The notes under the pieces were generated by a model. The model ran no database searches, was not told where the DNA came from, and saw only the letters and a list, made by a program, of their open reading frames with translations. Both the position numbers and the translations under genes were made by a program. 64,000 nucleotides of DNA, taken from Gammaproteobacteria bacterium. Its GTDB lineage: Bacteria > Pseudomonadota > Gammaproteobacteria > Pseudomonadales > Pseudohongiellaceae. Every line of letters starts with the position of its first letter. Position 1 is the first letter of the stretch. Positions 46,101 to 53,766 of this stretch are shown here, one piece after another. The stretch spans positions 299,485 through 363,484 of the forward strand of contig PASF01000001.1 in the NCBI GenBank assembly GCA_002711845.1, read 5' to 3'.

Positions 46101-46645
46101 GACAGCCATCGATAGAGCTGCTGAAAGATACACTGGTGATGCATCTATGCTTCGATGATCGAGAGCAGCAATTGAATGAGGCATTTAAGGCCGGCTGGCG
46201 AACGTTCTGGCACGCGGTTAATCAGCTTCAGTTTTTGCCACAATTCTCCATGGCCACGCGCAAGCTGGTTGATAGCGGCATCGCTGAGCAGATATGGCAG
46301 GCTGCGGTCTATAATTCTGGCGACACGCCGCAATCTCAGCAAATAGCATTGGGTGTTACATCGGATTCAGCCTGGACCGAGGTGTATGAATTGACCGCGC
46401 TTGATCATGCTGCAATAACAAAAATGCAGGCAATGGGTTTGCCTGCCCCTGAGGTTGGTGTTGACCTTATGGATGATCATGGCGAAATTGTGCTGTCTGG
46501 AAACGTAGTTGAACTTTGTTGGACACAGTCACGTGTGGCGGTGGTAACTGATGCAGCAGCAGAATTGCAGGGTTGGCATTTTATTGTCGCGGATGAAGGC
46601 ATGCTGGATAAATTAACGGCATTAAAAGAGCAGGGAGTGATTTGA
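40190..46645 (+). CDS. Giant DEAD/DEAH helicase with DUF1998, DruE-like or DrmA/DrmB fusion
   Basis: 2151 residues. Walker A GTGSGKTEC (~108-116), DExH-type DELHS (~235-239), GTSATMG (motif III), and QRIGRAGRKDG (motif VI, ~1067-1077) define an Hrq1-like helicase. Several zinc-ribbon-like Cys pairs follow (CRECH, CPVC, CNRC, CRHCG). The DUF1998 domain has GGTGFLKEL and CSCAC-type Cys with CYRCILAYRNARN (~1610-1670). A later segment, IDVVL then VYVDGLQYH, resembles a VSR-like PD-(D/E)xK nuclease. Druantia DruE is a comparable huge DUF1998 helicase; in DISARM the same parts are split as DrmA and DrmB. Ribosome site AAGGA. It is coupled to the next gene. Confidence 0.75.
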   Translation: MLPSIVASELKDAVAQYLRTAFPIATSYFQGESSVQGASADPHALIDALIARPGELFKGPYLDIKLPFRLADNATLPFRHLSLPFTPYRHQQLAFQRLCGDAPESTVVATGTGSGKTECFMLPVLDDCLHRRERGIKTIIVYPMNALATDQARRFAKEVAALETKLTVGLFVGGEGSKPHQSMGPENVITCQKTLRQNPPDVLLTNYKMLDFLLIRPKDQPLWRYNTPGTLRYLVVDELHSFDGAQGTDLACLIRRLRDRLEAGQELACVGTSATMGSDDAPALLDYASEVFAATFTPDGIIGEDRVTPQEYLHAGFDPNDGKDPVRFYNWPTEDLRRLDPAQYDDANDYLFHQARLWFADLPLSEVPQLNASQPRRRAEEAVRLGELLHAHHAFHQLIHLCSRLQPMDELASAWAPEGGADNVKVSRLLLLSISSLIAAARLWDKKDHVDPRKWCQPLLQVRQQLWLRELRRLVCSVPADDALPVIRFADDLRDPLNPLHLPLMHCRECHLAAWGAVARRSDPHLNGDLQDFYQAWFGYSSQVRLLVPVCETQEIAEPTQTFCPVCLRLQADQGNGSCSECEKATLRRVWVPDMLRPNNNQQDKGPQSHHNCPDCGARDAMVVMGYRAATLTGVMTGKLFATPYNDDYKLIAFSDSVQDAAHRAGFLGANTWRQVVRQTIAIWLKQKNVPLPLSEVKELLPMFWRDQIGHDGRFCGLFIPPNLEYHRDYDYLQRHNRLPERTELTSMISKRLAWECVAEFGRRSGVGRSLERTQAASVAWDTAVLEPVVAMAASQLREEIGSLREVSDDSFMQFILGLLHHWRVIGAIYDPVLEGYLAARGKEFQINRIPWMPGFGKSQRPPAAISLQHLSNNFEALTVANRDTWAVRWLKKTLGSQALFAAADARQVFSILINALSRKNCLKEIIVNDQSVWMLNPDKLLIEAAAAQVACDGCRHRYTVSPAMLSLYERMPCLRSNCAGYLHPFSESPSTVRDFVLTAPRRLVPHEHTGLLLREEREAVERSFIGGTEPWDINLLSATPTLEMGIDIGDLSSVFLCSVPPAQANYLQRIGRAGRKDGNALAVTVANGQNHDLFFYSDPTEMMIGAVQTPGVFLNAVAVLERQLIAYCFDRWVITGIDESAIPGQLRKVLDAVEKQHTDRFPYNLIAFVAANKQALLAGFLAMFTHLDEDATGYLDNFISEAGEGSLSWRLVNRLQGLVDERVALVKKTRMLKLERERLSQQPEDEAQQEALNELDRERNAFLSLLFSLNAQLTLNFFTDEGLLPNYAFPEEGVTLRSVILRRKSETASEDESPYEKISYSFQRPAQAALSELAPSSTFYAISREMEIEQIDLQLSRPEDWRFCNRCQHTERVDPEDRHSACPKCGSAQWADSKQRHTVLKLRQVYATVDDRSSRISDEAEQREPVFFNRQMLVDIPDQNSIAGFRLKSDELPFGFEFLRRAVFREVNFGQRGGESNVFSVAGDDCSRQGFRICRHCGKVQKNFYRRHEHPHAYTCKLRKQPELDGPEEYFESLYLYRELQSEAIRILLPLSEVAYSDEKLHSFVAALNLGLRAYFKGSVQHLEVTDMREPGSSSSGERIFLVVYDKIPGGTGFLKELMRSPDNLLKVLELARDKLMSCACADQEHLDGCYRCILAYRNARNMASISRQGAAQLMGDILALREQIEPVASLSDIDTNVLIESKLEQRFVDALGMLPGAHVSRILLNGKKASLLTLPGADGRPIAWHVEHQVKMGPLEGVLLNTQIDVVLTPAREEQASQYRPIAVYVDGLQYHHDIVEDDVAKRSALLCSKKFWVFSLNWDDLPEPGKLPVPLDSNIMRLPGTVQRPLSDLYDQLATTAGAESTAQLAGTTAWGSLELLSRILRDPALTRVELPNRAAHRALTTLLPQRANDMELRAGLASAMQMLAPLSMAQRLAADDIDQVPGGFSEVLVNAEPLIELLTAVPIATMRQPSIELLKDTLVMHLCFDDREQQLNEAFKAGWRTFWHAVNQLQFLPQFSMATRKLVDSGIAEQIWQAAVYNSGDTPQSQQIALGVTSDSAWTEVYELTALDHAAITKMQAMGLPAPEVGVDLMDDHGEIVLSGNVVELCWTQSRVAVVTDAAAELQGWHFIVADEGMLDKLTALKEQGVI

Positions 46646-48789
46646 TGGCCGCAATACAGGTAGCTATATCTCAGGATTTTTTTACTGCTTTTGCCAGGGT
46701 GCCACGTGCACAGCAAAAAAAGATCAATGAATTTGTCAGCAAGTTTCGAGCAAATCCGCAGGCTTCCGGTATTAACTATGAAAAGATAAATGATGCCGCT
46801 AACGATGGCTATCGCTCCGTACGCATTGATCAGAACTATCGCGGCATTGTCATGAAACCTGAGACCGGTAACGTCTATCTGTTGCTTTGGGTAGACAAGC
46901 ATGACGATGCCTACGATTGGGCGAGACGCCACAAGATTCAGGTCAATCCAGAGACGGGCAGTCTACAGCTTTATGAGGCTGTTCATGCGGATCCCGACAT
47001 CATTACTGGAGCCGTTGAAGTGCCGGAGCAAGTAGCAACGGAACCGCTGATTCAGGTACGTGATCGCGAATTGCTAAGGCTCGGCGTGCCAGAGGACAGG
47101 TTGGCGAACGTGCAGGCGTTGAAGTCACAGCTTGAACTGGACCTGCTTGAGTCAAAACTTCCGGTCGAGGTGTTTGAGGCTTTATGCTTTCTGGCCGAAG
47201 GCCTACCTCTTGATGAGGTATTGGAAGAGTACGCCCTTCCAGATGGTCCGGCGAAGGTTGATACAACTGATTTTGATGCTGCGCTGGCACGCACACAAAG
47301 CCAACGACGTTTCCGTGTTATTGAAGATGATCAAGAGCTGCAGCGGATGCTAGATGCTCCACTTGAGCAGTGGCGCGTGTTTTTGCACCCGACGCAGCGT
47401 AAGTTGGTAGAGCGTCACTGGAATGGACCGGTCAGAGTATTGGGCGGCGCAGGAACCGGCAAGACGGTGGTGGCCATGCACCGTGCCCGCTGGCTGGTAA
47501 AGCACGTCCTGCAGCCTGGCGAAAAACTGTTGTTTACCACGTTTACCCGCAACCTTGCCGCAGACATCGAAGTGAACCTGCGCAAGATTTGCTCATCCGA
47601 GCAAATGCAGCAGATTGAGGTGACTAATATTGACGCCTGGGTCAGCCGTTTCCTCAAGCGCGAGAAGCACCCTGCAAATATCGTCTATTCGGGTATGGAT
47701 CTCTACGAACGCTGTTGGTCCCGCGCTATGCAACTGGCAGATCCGGAACTGACATTGCCAGATACCTTTTATGAGGAAGAGTGGCAACGGGTCGTTTTGC
47801 CTCAGCGCATCATAACACGCCAGGACTATTTCAAGGCCAGCCGTATAGGCCGAGGCGTGGCATTGTCTCGCAAGCAACGTGCAATGTTATGGCCCGTGTT
47901 TGAAGAGATGCGCCTGCAACTTCACCAGGCGGGTGCCATGTGCTCCGAGGATGCCGTGTTTACGGTGCTGGATATGCTCGATGATGGCACTGCCGTTCGT
48001 CCCTACCGGGCAGCAGTTGTGGATGAGGCGCAGGACTTTGGTGCCGAGTCATTGCAATTGATACGAGCCCTGGTGCCAGACGGCAAGCAGGATGACTTAA
48101 TGGTTGTTGGTGATGGTCACCAGCGTATTTATGGTCGCAAAGCAGTGCTGGGCCAATGTGGCATCAACATACGCGGGCGTGGGCGAAAATTACGTATCAA
48201 TTATCGCACCACTGAGCAAATTCGTCGCTTCGCAACCGCTGTGCTTGAGGGTATCGATGTCGATGATTTGGATGATGGTACTGATCCCATTACCGGCTAT
48301 CGCTCACTGATCATGGGTGAGTCACCTGTTCTGCGCGGTTTTTCAGATGATGCAGAGGAGGCCGAATGGGTCGTCAATGAAATTCAGCAACTGGTTACAA
48401 ATGGTGTTTCAGCAAACGAAATCTGCGTGGTGGGTAGAACGCAGATTCAGTTGCGGTCCGTCATAGAGAAGCTTAAGTCCGCAGGCGTGGAAAATTACGC
48501 CATCAGCCGAGACTCCACTGATAAAGCGTCCATACCGGGTGTTCGGTTGGCCAATATGCACCGCATCAAGGGATTGGAGTTCCGTATCATGTTTCTGGTT
48601 GGGATTAATGCTGGGGTTGTGCCGCTTGAGCTATCACTCGACGGCACTGAGGACCCTGTGGAGAAACGTGCGAGAGAGTTCAATGAACGGGCCCTGTTGC
48701 ATGTTGCTGGCACGCGAGCAGTCAATGGCTTGTATGTCACTTGGCATGGGGAGTTGAGCAGATTGATCTCAAACCCAGAGAGCATCTAA
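46645..48789 (+). CDS. UvrD-like helicase with N-terminal RelE-like domain
   Basis: About 714 residues; its ATG overlaps the previous stop (TGATG), with GGGAG just upstream. Residues ~1-95 look like a RelE/ParE-type fold (SQDFFTAFARVPRAQQKKINEF, YRSVRIDQNYRGIV, YLLLWVDKHDDAYDWA). After a linker come superfamily 1 helicase motifs: GGAGTGKTVVAMHRA (~265-279), VDEAQDF (~457-463) and MHRIKGLEF (~636-644). The toxin-like domain may be an RNA-binding or interaction module, or an RNase held in check. Tight coupling indicates that it works with the giant DUF1998 helicase. Confidence 0.75.
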   Translation: MAAIQVAISQDFFTAFARVPRAQQKKINEFVSKFRANPQASGINYEKINDAANDGYRSVRIDQNYRGIVMKPETGNVYLLLWVDKHDDAYDWARRHKIQVNPETGSLQLYEAVHADPDIITGAVEVPEQVATEPLIQVRDRELLRLGVPEDRLANVQALKSQLELDLLESKLPVEVFEALCFLAEGLPLDEVLEEYALPDGPAKVDTTDFDAALARTQSQRRFRVIEDDQELQRMLDAPLEQWRVFLHPTQRKLVERHWNGPVRVLGGAGTGKTVVAMHRARWLVKHVLQPGEKLLFTTFTRNLAADIEVNLRKICSSEQMQQIEVTNIDAWVSRFLKREKHPANIVYSGMDLYERCWSRAMQLADPELTLPDTFYEEEWQRVVLPQRIITRQDYFKASRIGRGVALSRKQRAMLWPVFEEMRLQLHQAGAMCSEDAVFTVLDMLDDGTAVRPYRAAVVDEAQDFGAESLQLIRALVPDGKQDDLMVVGDGHQRIYGRKAVLGQCGINIRGRGRKLRINYRTTEQIRRFATAVLEGIDVDDLDDGTDPITGYRSLIMGESPVLRGFSDDAEEAEWVVNEIQQLVTNGVSANEICVVGRTQIQLRSVIEKLKSAGVENYAISRDSTDKASIPGVRLANMHRIKGLEFRIMFLVGINAGVVPLELSLDGTEDPVEKRAREFNERALLHVAGTRAVNGLYVTWHGELSRLISNPESI

Positions 48790-48840
48790 GAACAGATGAA
48801 ACGATTTTATGGCTACAAGAGTTTTGGTCTATCGAGTAGA

Positions 48841-48927
48841 TGGTGCCCAGGAGAGGACTTGAACCTCCACGACCTTTCGATCACTAGCACCTGAAGCTAG
48901 CGTGTCTACCAATTCCACCACCTGGGC
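48841..48927 (-). tRNA. tRNA-Leu(CAG)
   Basis: Reading the minus strand: acceptor arms GCCCAGG (48921-48927) and CCTGGGC (48845-48851) pair perfectly, with an encoded CCA (48841-48843). The anticodon arm CTAGC-TTCAGGT-GCTAG gives anticodon CAG (complement at 48891-48893). A long variable arm and the T arm GGAGGTTCAAGTCCTC follow, as expected for a class II tRNA. The 3' end points toward the defence island, the usual side for integration by tyrosine-recombinase elements. Confidence 0.95.
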
Positions 48928-49073
48928 ATTGCGGGGTGAAGCTTTTCAGAGCGCGCATTTTGCCCATCTGCACCCATGCTGTCAATGGGGTGGACACAAA
49001 ATCTTCAACAAATAAGCTGTCCGGGCGTGTATACTGGCCGCAAATAGCGATGAAACGAGAATATAGAGAGAAT

Positions 49074-51854
49074 ATGGCCACACGCAAACCAGATAACGCC
49101 CAAGGCAGTGCTCCCGTCAAAGACCCCTTCGCCAACCGCGAAGCTGAAAAGTACGAAAACCCCATCCCCAGCCGCGAATTCATCATGGAATACATGGAGA
49201 AAGTCGGCGAGCCGGTCAGTTACGAGCATCTGTGTGAACACCTGGGCTTGACGGACGATGAGGATCAGCTGGAGGCGCTGCGCCGCCGCCTGATCGCCAT
49301 GGCCCGCGATGGCCAGCTGATCAGCAACCGCCGCGGTGTGTATGGTCTGGCGGACAAGATGGAGCTGATCAAGGGCCGTATCCAGGGTAATAAGGAAGGC
49401 ATGGGCTTCTTTATTCCGCAGGATGGTTCGGGTGATCTGTTCCTCAGCCCGGGTGAGATGGTCAAGGTGTTTGACGGTGATGTCGTGCTGGCGCGGGTGT
49501 CGGGTGTGGATCGCCGTGGCCGCCGTGAGGGCATGATTGTGGAGGTGCTGGAGCGTCGCACCACGCAGGTGGTCGGGCGTTTCTACCATGAGAGTGGCTT
49601 CGGCCTGGTGGTGCCGGATAATCGGCGTATCAGCCAGGAAATCCTGATTCCGGAAAAAGACATCGGCAAAGCAAAAGACGGTCAGTTTGTGGTGGCGGAG
49701 ATCCGCAGCTATGCCGACAGTCGCCGCAAGGCCGTGGGTGCGATCACCGAGATTCTGGGTGATCACATGGCGCCGGGCATGGAGATTGATGTTGCCCTGC
49801 GTGGCCATGGCATCCCCTTTGAGTGGCCGGCCGATGTTGACCGCGCGGTTGAGGGGCTGACCGAAGAAGTCGCCGAGGCCGATCTGGTCAATCGTATCGA
49901 TTTGCGTCACCTGCCGTTTGTCACCATCGACGGTGAAGACGCCAAAGACTTTGATGATGCGGTGTTCTGTGAGCCCATGGAAAACGGTGGCTCGCGGCTG
50001 TACGTGGCCATTGCCGATGTGTCGCATTATGTAAAACCCGGCTCGCCGCTGGACGATGAGGCGCAGAAGCGTGGCAACTCGGTGTACTTCCCCGGTCACG
50101 TGGTGCCGATGTTGCCGGAGGTGCTGTCCAACGGCCTGTGCTCGCTCAAGCCCAAGGTCAATCGTCTGACCATGGTGTGTGAGATGGAGCTGAGCCCGGC
50201 GGGCAAGGTGACGCATTACCGCTTTTATGAAGGCGTGATTTTCTCCCATGCCCGCCTGACCTACACCGAAGTGGCGGACATGCTGGAAGACTCAGACAGC
50301 GATGTGCGGGCCCGCTCGCGTGAGCGCCTGCGTGAACGCCATGCCAATGTGCTGCCGCATCTGGAAACGCTGTACGACACCTACCTGAAGCTGGCCGAGG
50401 CGCGGCGCCAGGCCGGTGCCCTGGATTTCTCCAGCACCGAAACCCGTATTGTGTTTGGCGAGACCCGCAAGATCGCCGAGATCGTGCCGGTGATTCGCAA
50501 CAATGCTCACAGATTAGTAGAGGAGTGCATGCTGGCGGCCAACGTCTGCACCGCGCGTTTCCTGGAAGACTCCGATTTGCCGGTGCTGTACCGCATACAT
50601 GAAGGCCCCAACCCGGAGAAGCTGGACAACCTGAGCGCCTTCCTGCGTGAGTTGGGCCTGGTGCTGACACGCAAGGACAAGCCTGAGCCCAAGGACTATC
50701 AGCGTATTCTGGAAAGCGTGGGTGATCGCCCGGATGCACACCTGATCCAGACCATGCTGGTGCGCTCGATGCTGCAGGCGGTGTATTCGCCGGAGAACAT
50801 CGGTCACTTTGGCCTGGGTTTTGAGGCCTACACCCACTTTACCTCGCCGATCCGCCGTTACCCGGACCTGTTGGTGCACCGGGCGCTGCGTTTCCTGATT
50901 CGCGAAGGCAAGAAGAAGCAGCAGATTCGTCAGGTAGACGGCGCGCCGGTGCTGACGCGCAAGGAAATCTATCCTTACCAGCTGAAGGACATGCAGCATT
51001 TTGGCGAGATCTGCTCCACCTATGAGCGCCGCGCCGATGCCGCCAGTTACGACGTGCAGGACTGGCTGAAGTGCGAGTATGTGCAGGATCGCGTCGGTGA
51101 TGACTTTGAGGGCACCGTCAGCTCGGTGACCGGCTTTGGCCTGTTTGTCACGCTCAACGATATTTATGTCGAGGGCCTGGTGCATATCACCGCGCTGGCC
51201 AACGACTATTACAAGTTTGACCCGGTACACCAGATGCTGGTCGGTGAGCACAGTGGCACCACGTTCCACCTGGGTGACTCGGTGCGGGTGCGGGTCGCGC
51301 GCGTGGACCTGGATGACCGCAAGATTGATCTGCAGCTGCTGGACTCCAGCGGCAACGTCGCGGCGGACAAGGCGCGCAAGGGCAGGGGTGCCAAAGATAG
51401 CGCCAAGGGCGGCGGCAAAGGCAAGGGGGCCGGAAAGGGCGCCGGCGCCAGAACTGCTGACCGGGATGATGCCAAGCCCAAGCGTGCGCGCGGTGGCAAG
51501 GCCAAAGACAAGGCGGTGGATGACGCGCCCAAGCCCAAGGCGCGTGGTGGTGCTGCTAAAGCGGGTGCGAAAACCGGCACCAAAGCTGGCGTGGCCAAAA
51601 AAGCGCCTGCTACTGGCAAAAAGGCTGCGCCAAAGACTGAACAAAAGTCAGGTCAAAAGCCCGGACAGAAGTCGGAGCAAAAGCCCGCTCAGAAGCGTAC
51701 ACGCAAACCGGCCAAGACCGCCGCGCAGCGACGCGCCCAGCAGCCGGCCAAGGAATACTCGCAAAAGCCAGGCGACAAGTCGTCGGCCAAGCCGGCGGCC
51801 AAGAAGCAGAGCATGTTCAAGCGCTTTATGAAAAAGCTTGGGGTGTCTGATTAA
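49074..51854 (+). CDS. rnr: Ribonuclease R with long basic tail
   Basis: 926 residues from the start at 49074 (MATRKPDN), which has GAGAG upstream; a longer frame begins inside the intergenic region. Order: N-terminal winged-helix (~20-85), cold-shock domains, RNB catalytic domain with DAKDFDDAVF supplying the Mg-binding aspartates, S1 domain (GTVSSVTGFGLFV, ~680-770), then a ~155-residue tail rich in Lys, Ala and Gln. It degrades structured RNA 3' to 5'. The tail is longer than in E. coli RNase R and has histone-H1-like KKA/KPA repeats. It forms an operon with rlmB. Confidence 0.95.
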   Translation: MATRKPDNAQGSAPVKDPFANREAEKYENPIPSREFIMEYMEKVGEPVSYEHLCEHLGLTDDEDQLEALRRRLIAMARDGQLISNRRGVYGLADKMELIKGRIQGNKEGMGFFIPQDGSGDLFLSPGEMVKVFDGDVVLARVSGVDRRGRREGMIVEVLERRTTQVVGRFYHESGFGLVVPDNRRISQEILIPEKDIGKAKDGQFVVAEIRSYADSRRKAVGAITEILGDHMAPGMEIDVALRGHGIPFEWPADVDRAVEGLTEEVAEADLVNRIDLRHLPFVTIDGEDAKDFDDAVFCEPMENGGSRLYVAIADVSHYVKPGSPLDDEAQKRGNSVYFPGHVVPMLPEVLSNGLCSLKPKVNRLTMVCEMELSPAGKVTHYRFYEGVIFSHARLTYTEVADMLEDSDSDVRARSRERLRERHANVLPHLETLYDTYLKLAEARRQAGALDFSSTETRIVFGETRKIAEIVPVIRNNAHRLVEECMLAANVCTARFLEDSDLPVLYRIHEGPNPEKLDNLSAFLRELGLVLTRKDKPEPKDYQRILESVGDRPDAHLIQTMLVRSMLQAVYSPENIGHFGLGFEAYTHFTSPIRRYPDLLVHRALRFLIREGKKKQQIRQVDGAPVLTRKEIYPYQLKDMQHFGEICSTYERRADAASYDVQDWLKCEYVQDRVGDDFEGTVSSVTGFGLFVTLNDIYVEGLVHITALANDYYKFDPVHQMLVGEHSGTTFHLGDSVRVRVARVDLDDRKIDLQLLDSSGNVAADKARKGRGAKDSAKGGGKGKGAGKGAGARTADRDDAKPKRARGGKAKDKAVDDAPKPKARGGAAKAGAKTGTKAGVAKKAPATGKKAAPKTEQKSGQKPGQKSEQKPAQKRTRKPAKTAAQRRAQQPAKEYSQKPGDKSSAKPAAKKQSMFKRFMKKLGVSD

Positions 51855-52657
51855 TGTCCGCTCGCGAGTGGATTGTCGGCATTCACGCGGTCAGCGAACT
51901 GCTGCGGCGCCATCCGGAAGATGTGCACGAGTTGTTGCTGCAGCAGGAGCGCAGTGACCAGCGCATCGATGAGGTGCGCGAGCTGGCCAAAGAGCTGGGG
52001 CTGGTGTTCAAGGTGGTGCCACGCGCCGAGCTGGAGAAGCGCATTGCCGGCGACAGTAAGTCGTCGGGCAAGAGCGGCGCTGATAGAAGGCAGGGCAAGA
52101 CCGGCCCGGTGCATCAGGGCGTGGCCGCGCTGTGCCAGTGGCGCGACACGGTCAAGGATGAGGCGTTTCTCACCGCCTTGCTGGACAAACTGCCGCACCC
52201 GCCTTTATTGCTGATTCTGGACGAAGTCACTGATCCGCACAACCTGGGCGCCTGCCTGCGTACCGCGGATGCGGCCGGGGTGGATGCGGTGATTGTGCCC
52301 AAGGACAATTCGGCAACGCTGAACCTGACCGTGCGCAAGGTCGCCAGCGGCGCTGCGGAAAAGGTCAACCTGGTGGCAGTCACCAACCTCAGTCGCACCA
52401 TGGCGGCCTTGCAGCAGCGCGGTATCTGGATCAGCGGCGCGGCGGGTGAAGCCACGCAAAGCCTGTACGAGGCCGACCTGACCGGCCCGCGCGCCATCGC
52501 CATGGGCTCCGAAGGCAAGGGCCTGCGCCGCCTGACCCGCGAGCACTGTGATTTCCTGATTTCCATCCCGATGGCAGGGGCGGTCAGCAGCCTCAACGTC
52601 TCTGTCGCAACAGGCGTTTTCTTGTTCGAAGCCATTCGCCAACGCTCAGGCAACTGA
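51854..52657 (+). CDS. rlmB: 23S rRNA (guanosine-2'-O)-methyltransferase RlmB
   Basis: 267 residues. The N-terminal substrate-binding domain starts WIVGIHAVSELL; the SPOUT domain has the three motifs NLGACLRTADAAGVDAV, AIAMGSEGKGL and IPMAGAVSSLNVSVA, which form the trefoil knot and SAM site. It methylates G2251 of 23S rRNA. The ATG shares one base with the rnr stop (TAATG), so translation is coupled. A small basic insertion (GDSKSSGKSGADRRQGK) is seen in the linker. Confidence 0.95.
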   Translation: MSAREWIVGIHAVSELLRRHPEDVHELLLQQERSDQRIDEVRELAKELGLVFKVVPRAELEKRIAGDSKSSGKSGADRRQGKTGPVHQGVAALCQWRDTVKDEAFLTALLDKLPHPPLLLILDEVTDPHNLGACLRTADAAGVDAVIVPKDNSATLNLTVRKVASGAAEKVNLVAVTNLSRTMAALQQRGIWISGAAGEATQSLYEADLTGPRAIAMGSEGKGLRRLTREHCDFLISIPMAGAVSSLNVSVATGVFLFEAIRQRSGN

Positions 52658-52980
52658 AAAGCTATCATCGTTGCCATTGCGTCGTTAAAAACAGACTTAA
52701 AATGCTCATTTACTATTCGTAAACTCCGCTTTTGCGCCTGTTTTTGCCTCGCACTGGCTGCCTCGACTACGCTTTTCAGTCGCCTGAGGGGGAAATAAGA
52801 TTGCATCTCCACCCAAAGTTCATTAAACTTCGCGGTCCCTGAATTCCTGCCGGAAGGCACGTCTGCAGCCACGTGAAGGCTGAACAGCAGATTGAAGCAG
52901 GGTTAAGTTCACTCCTTGTCTTACCGACATTCGCCACAGTGACTGTGCATGCGGAAGACTTATTGCCAGAAGGAGTCTCT
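52658..52980 (+). promoter_or_regulatory. Leader region of the rpsF operon with a long imperfect hairpin
   Basis: No gene. Around 52700-52735 an AAAATGC...TTTAC / GTAAA...GCTTTT arrangement forms a long imperfect hairpin with the look of a dispersed intergenic repeat. The remaining ~200 bases before rpsF should contain the promoter and possibly the S6:S18 leader element known from many bacteria, but I cannot place its conserved bulge with confidence. The ribosome site AAGGAG is at the end. Confidence 0.35.
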
Positions 52981-53469
52981 ATGAGACATTACGAGATTGT
53001 ATTTGTAGTACACCCTGATCAAAGCGATCAGGTCCCTGCGATGGTTGAGCGTTACAAGCAGATGATCACCGAGAGCGGCGGTCAGATCCACCGTGAAGAA
53101 GACTGGGGCCGTCGTCAGCTTGCTTACCCGATCAACAAGATTCACAAAGCGCATTATGTGCTGATGAACGTTGAGTGCAACCAGGACGTCCTGGACGAGA
53201 TCGTGACGCTGTTCCGCTACAACGACGCCATCCTGCGTAACCTCGTCATCAAGACTGACGAAGCGGTGACCGAAGAGTCGCTGATCCTGAAAGGTGAGCG
53301 TGAGAGCCGCGAGCGTCGTGCCCGCGCCGAGCAGAAGCGCCGTCTGGAAGATGAAGCCGCTGAGCGTCAGGCAGCCCGTGAAGAAGCCGAAAGCGAAAAC
53401 GACGACAGCAATGACGACGATTACGATGGCGACGACTCCGACGACGACAGCGACGAAGACGACAAATAA
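52981..53469 (+). CDS. rpsF: 30S ribosomal protein S6
   Basis: 162 residues from the ATG at 52981 ([15 protein letters not shown]), the standard start, with AAGGAG upstream. The ferredoxin-like core ends near residue 100. It is followed by a basic helix ([12 protein letters not shown]) and a very acidic tail of Asp, Glu, Ser and Asn, longer than in E. coli, where S6 is modified with glutamates. It binds S18 on the 30S platform. First gene of the rpsF-rpsR-DUF2232-rplI operon. Confidence 0.95.
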   Translation: MRHYEIVFVVHPDQSDQVPAMVERYKQMITESGGQIHREEDWGRRQLAYPINKIHKAHYVLMNVECNQDVLDEIVTLFRYNDAILRNLVIKTDEAVTEESLILKGERESRERRARAEQKRRLEDEAAERQAAREEAESENDDSNDDDYDGDDSDDDSDEDDK

Positions 53470-53496
53470 TCACCGATTTTTTAAAGGATATTGACT

Positions 53497-53727
53497 ATGT
53501 CACGTTTTTTCCGTCGCCGTAAGTTCTGCAAATTTACGGCTGAAGGCACCAAGCAGATCGACTACAAGGATCTGGAAACACTGAAGGCCTACATCTCCGA
53601 GACAGGCAAGATTGTTCCCAGCCGTATTACCGGCACCAAGGCACGTTACCAGCGTCAGCTGTCAACCGCGGTCAAGCGCGCGCGTCACCTGGCCCTGATT
53701 CCTTACACGGACAGCCACAACGTTTGA
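53497..53727 (+). CDS. rpsR: 30S ribosomal protein S18
   Basis: 76 residues from ATG 53497 ([15 protein letters not shown]), the normal length and start for gammaproteobacterial S18. It contains the conserved [17 protein letters not shown] and [17 protein letters not shown] segments. Pairs with S6 in the 30S platform. The ribosome site AAGGA lies within the 27-base gap after rpsF. Confidence 0.97.
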   Translation: MSRFFRRRKFCKFTAEGTKQIDYKDLETLKAYISETGKIVPSRITGTKARYQRQLSTAVKRARHLALIPYTDSHNV

Positions 53728-53766
53728 TCCTGCGTTAGCGCGGGCTCTTGCTGAAACGAGAGTGAT

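Noticed and set aside
48936-49073. Upstream extension of rnr
   Set aside because: It starts within a few bases of the tRNA 5' end, lacks a ribosome site, and adds residues foreign to RNase R; the ATG at 49074 fits the family.
49005-50249. 414-codon minus-strand frame over rnr
   Set aside because: Antisense to a certain housekeeping gene and without any recognisable domain.
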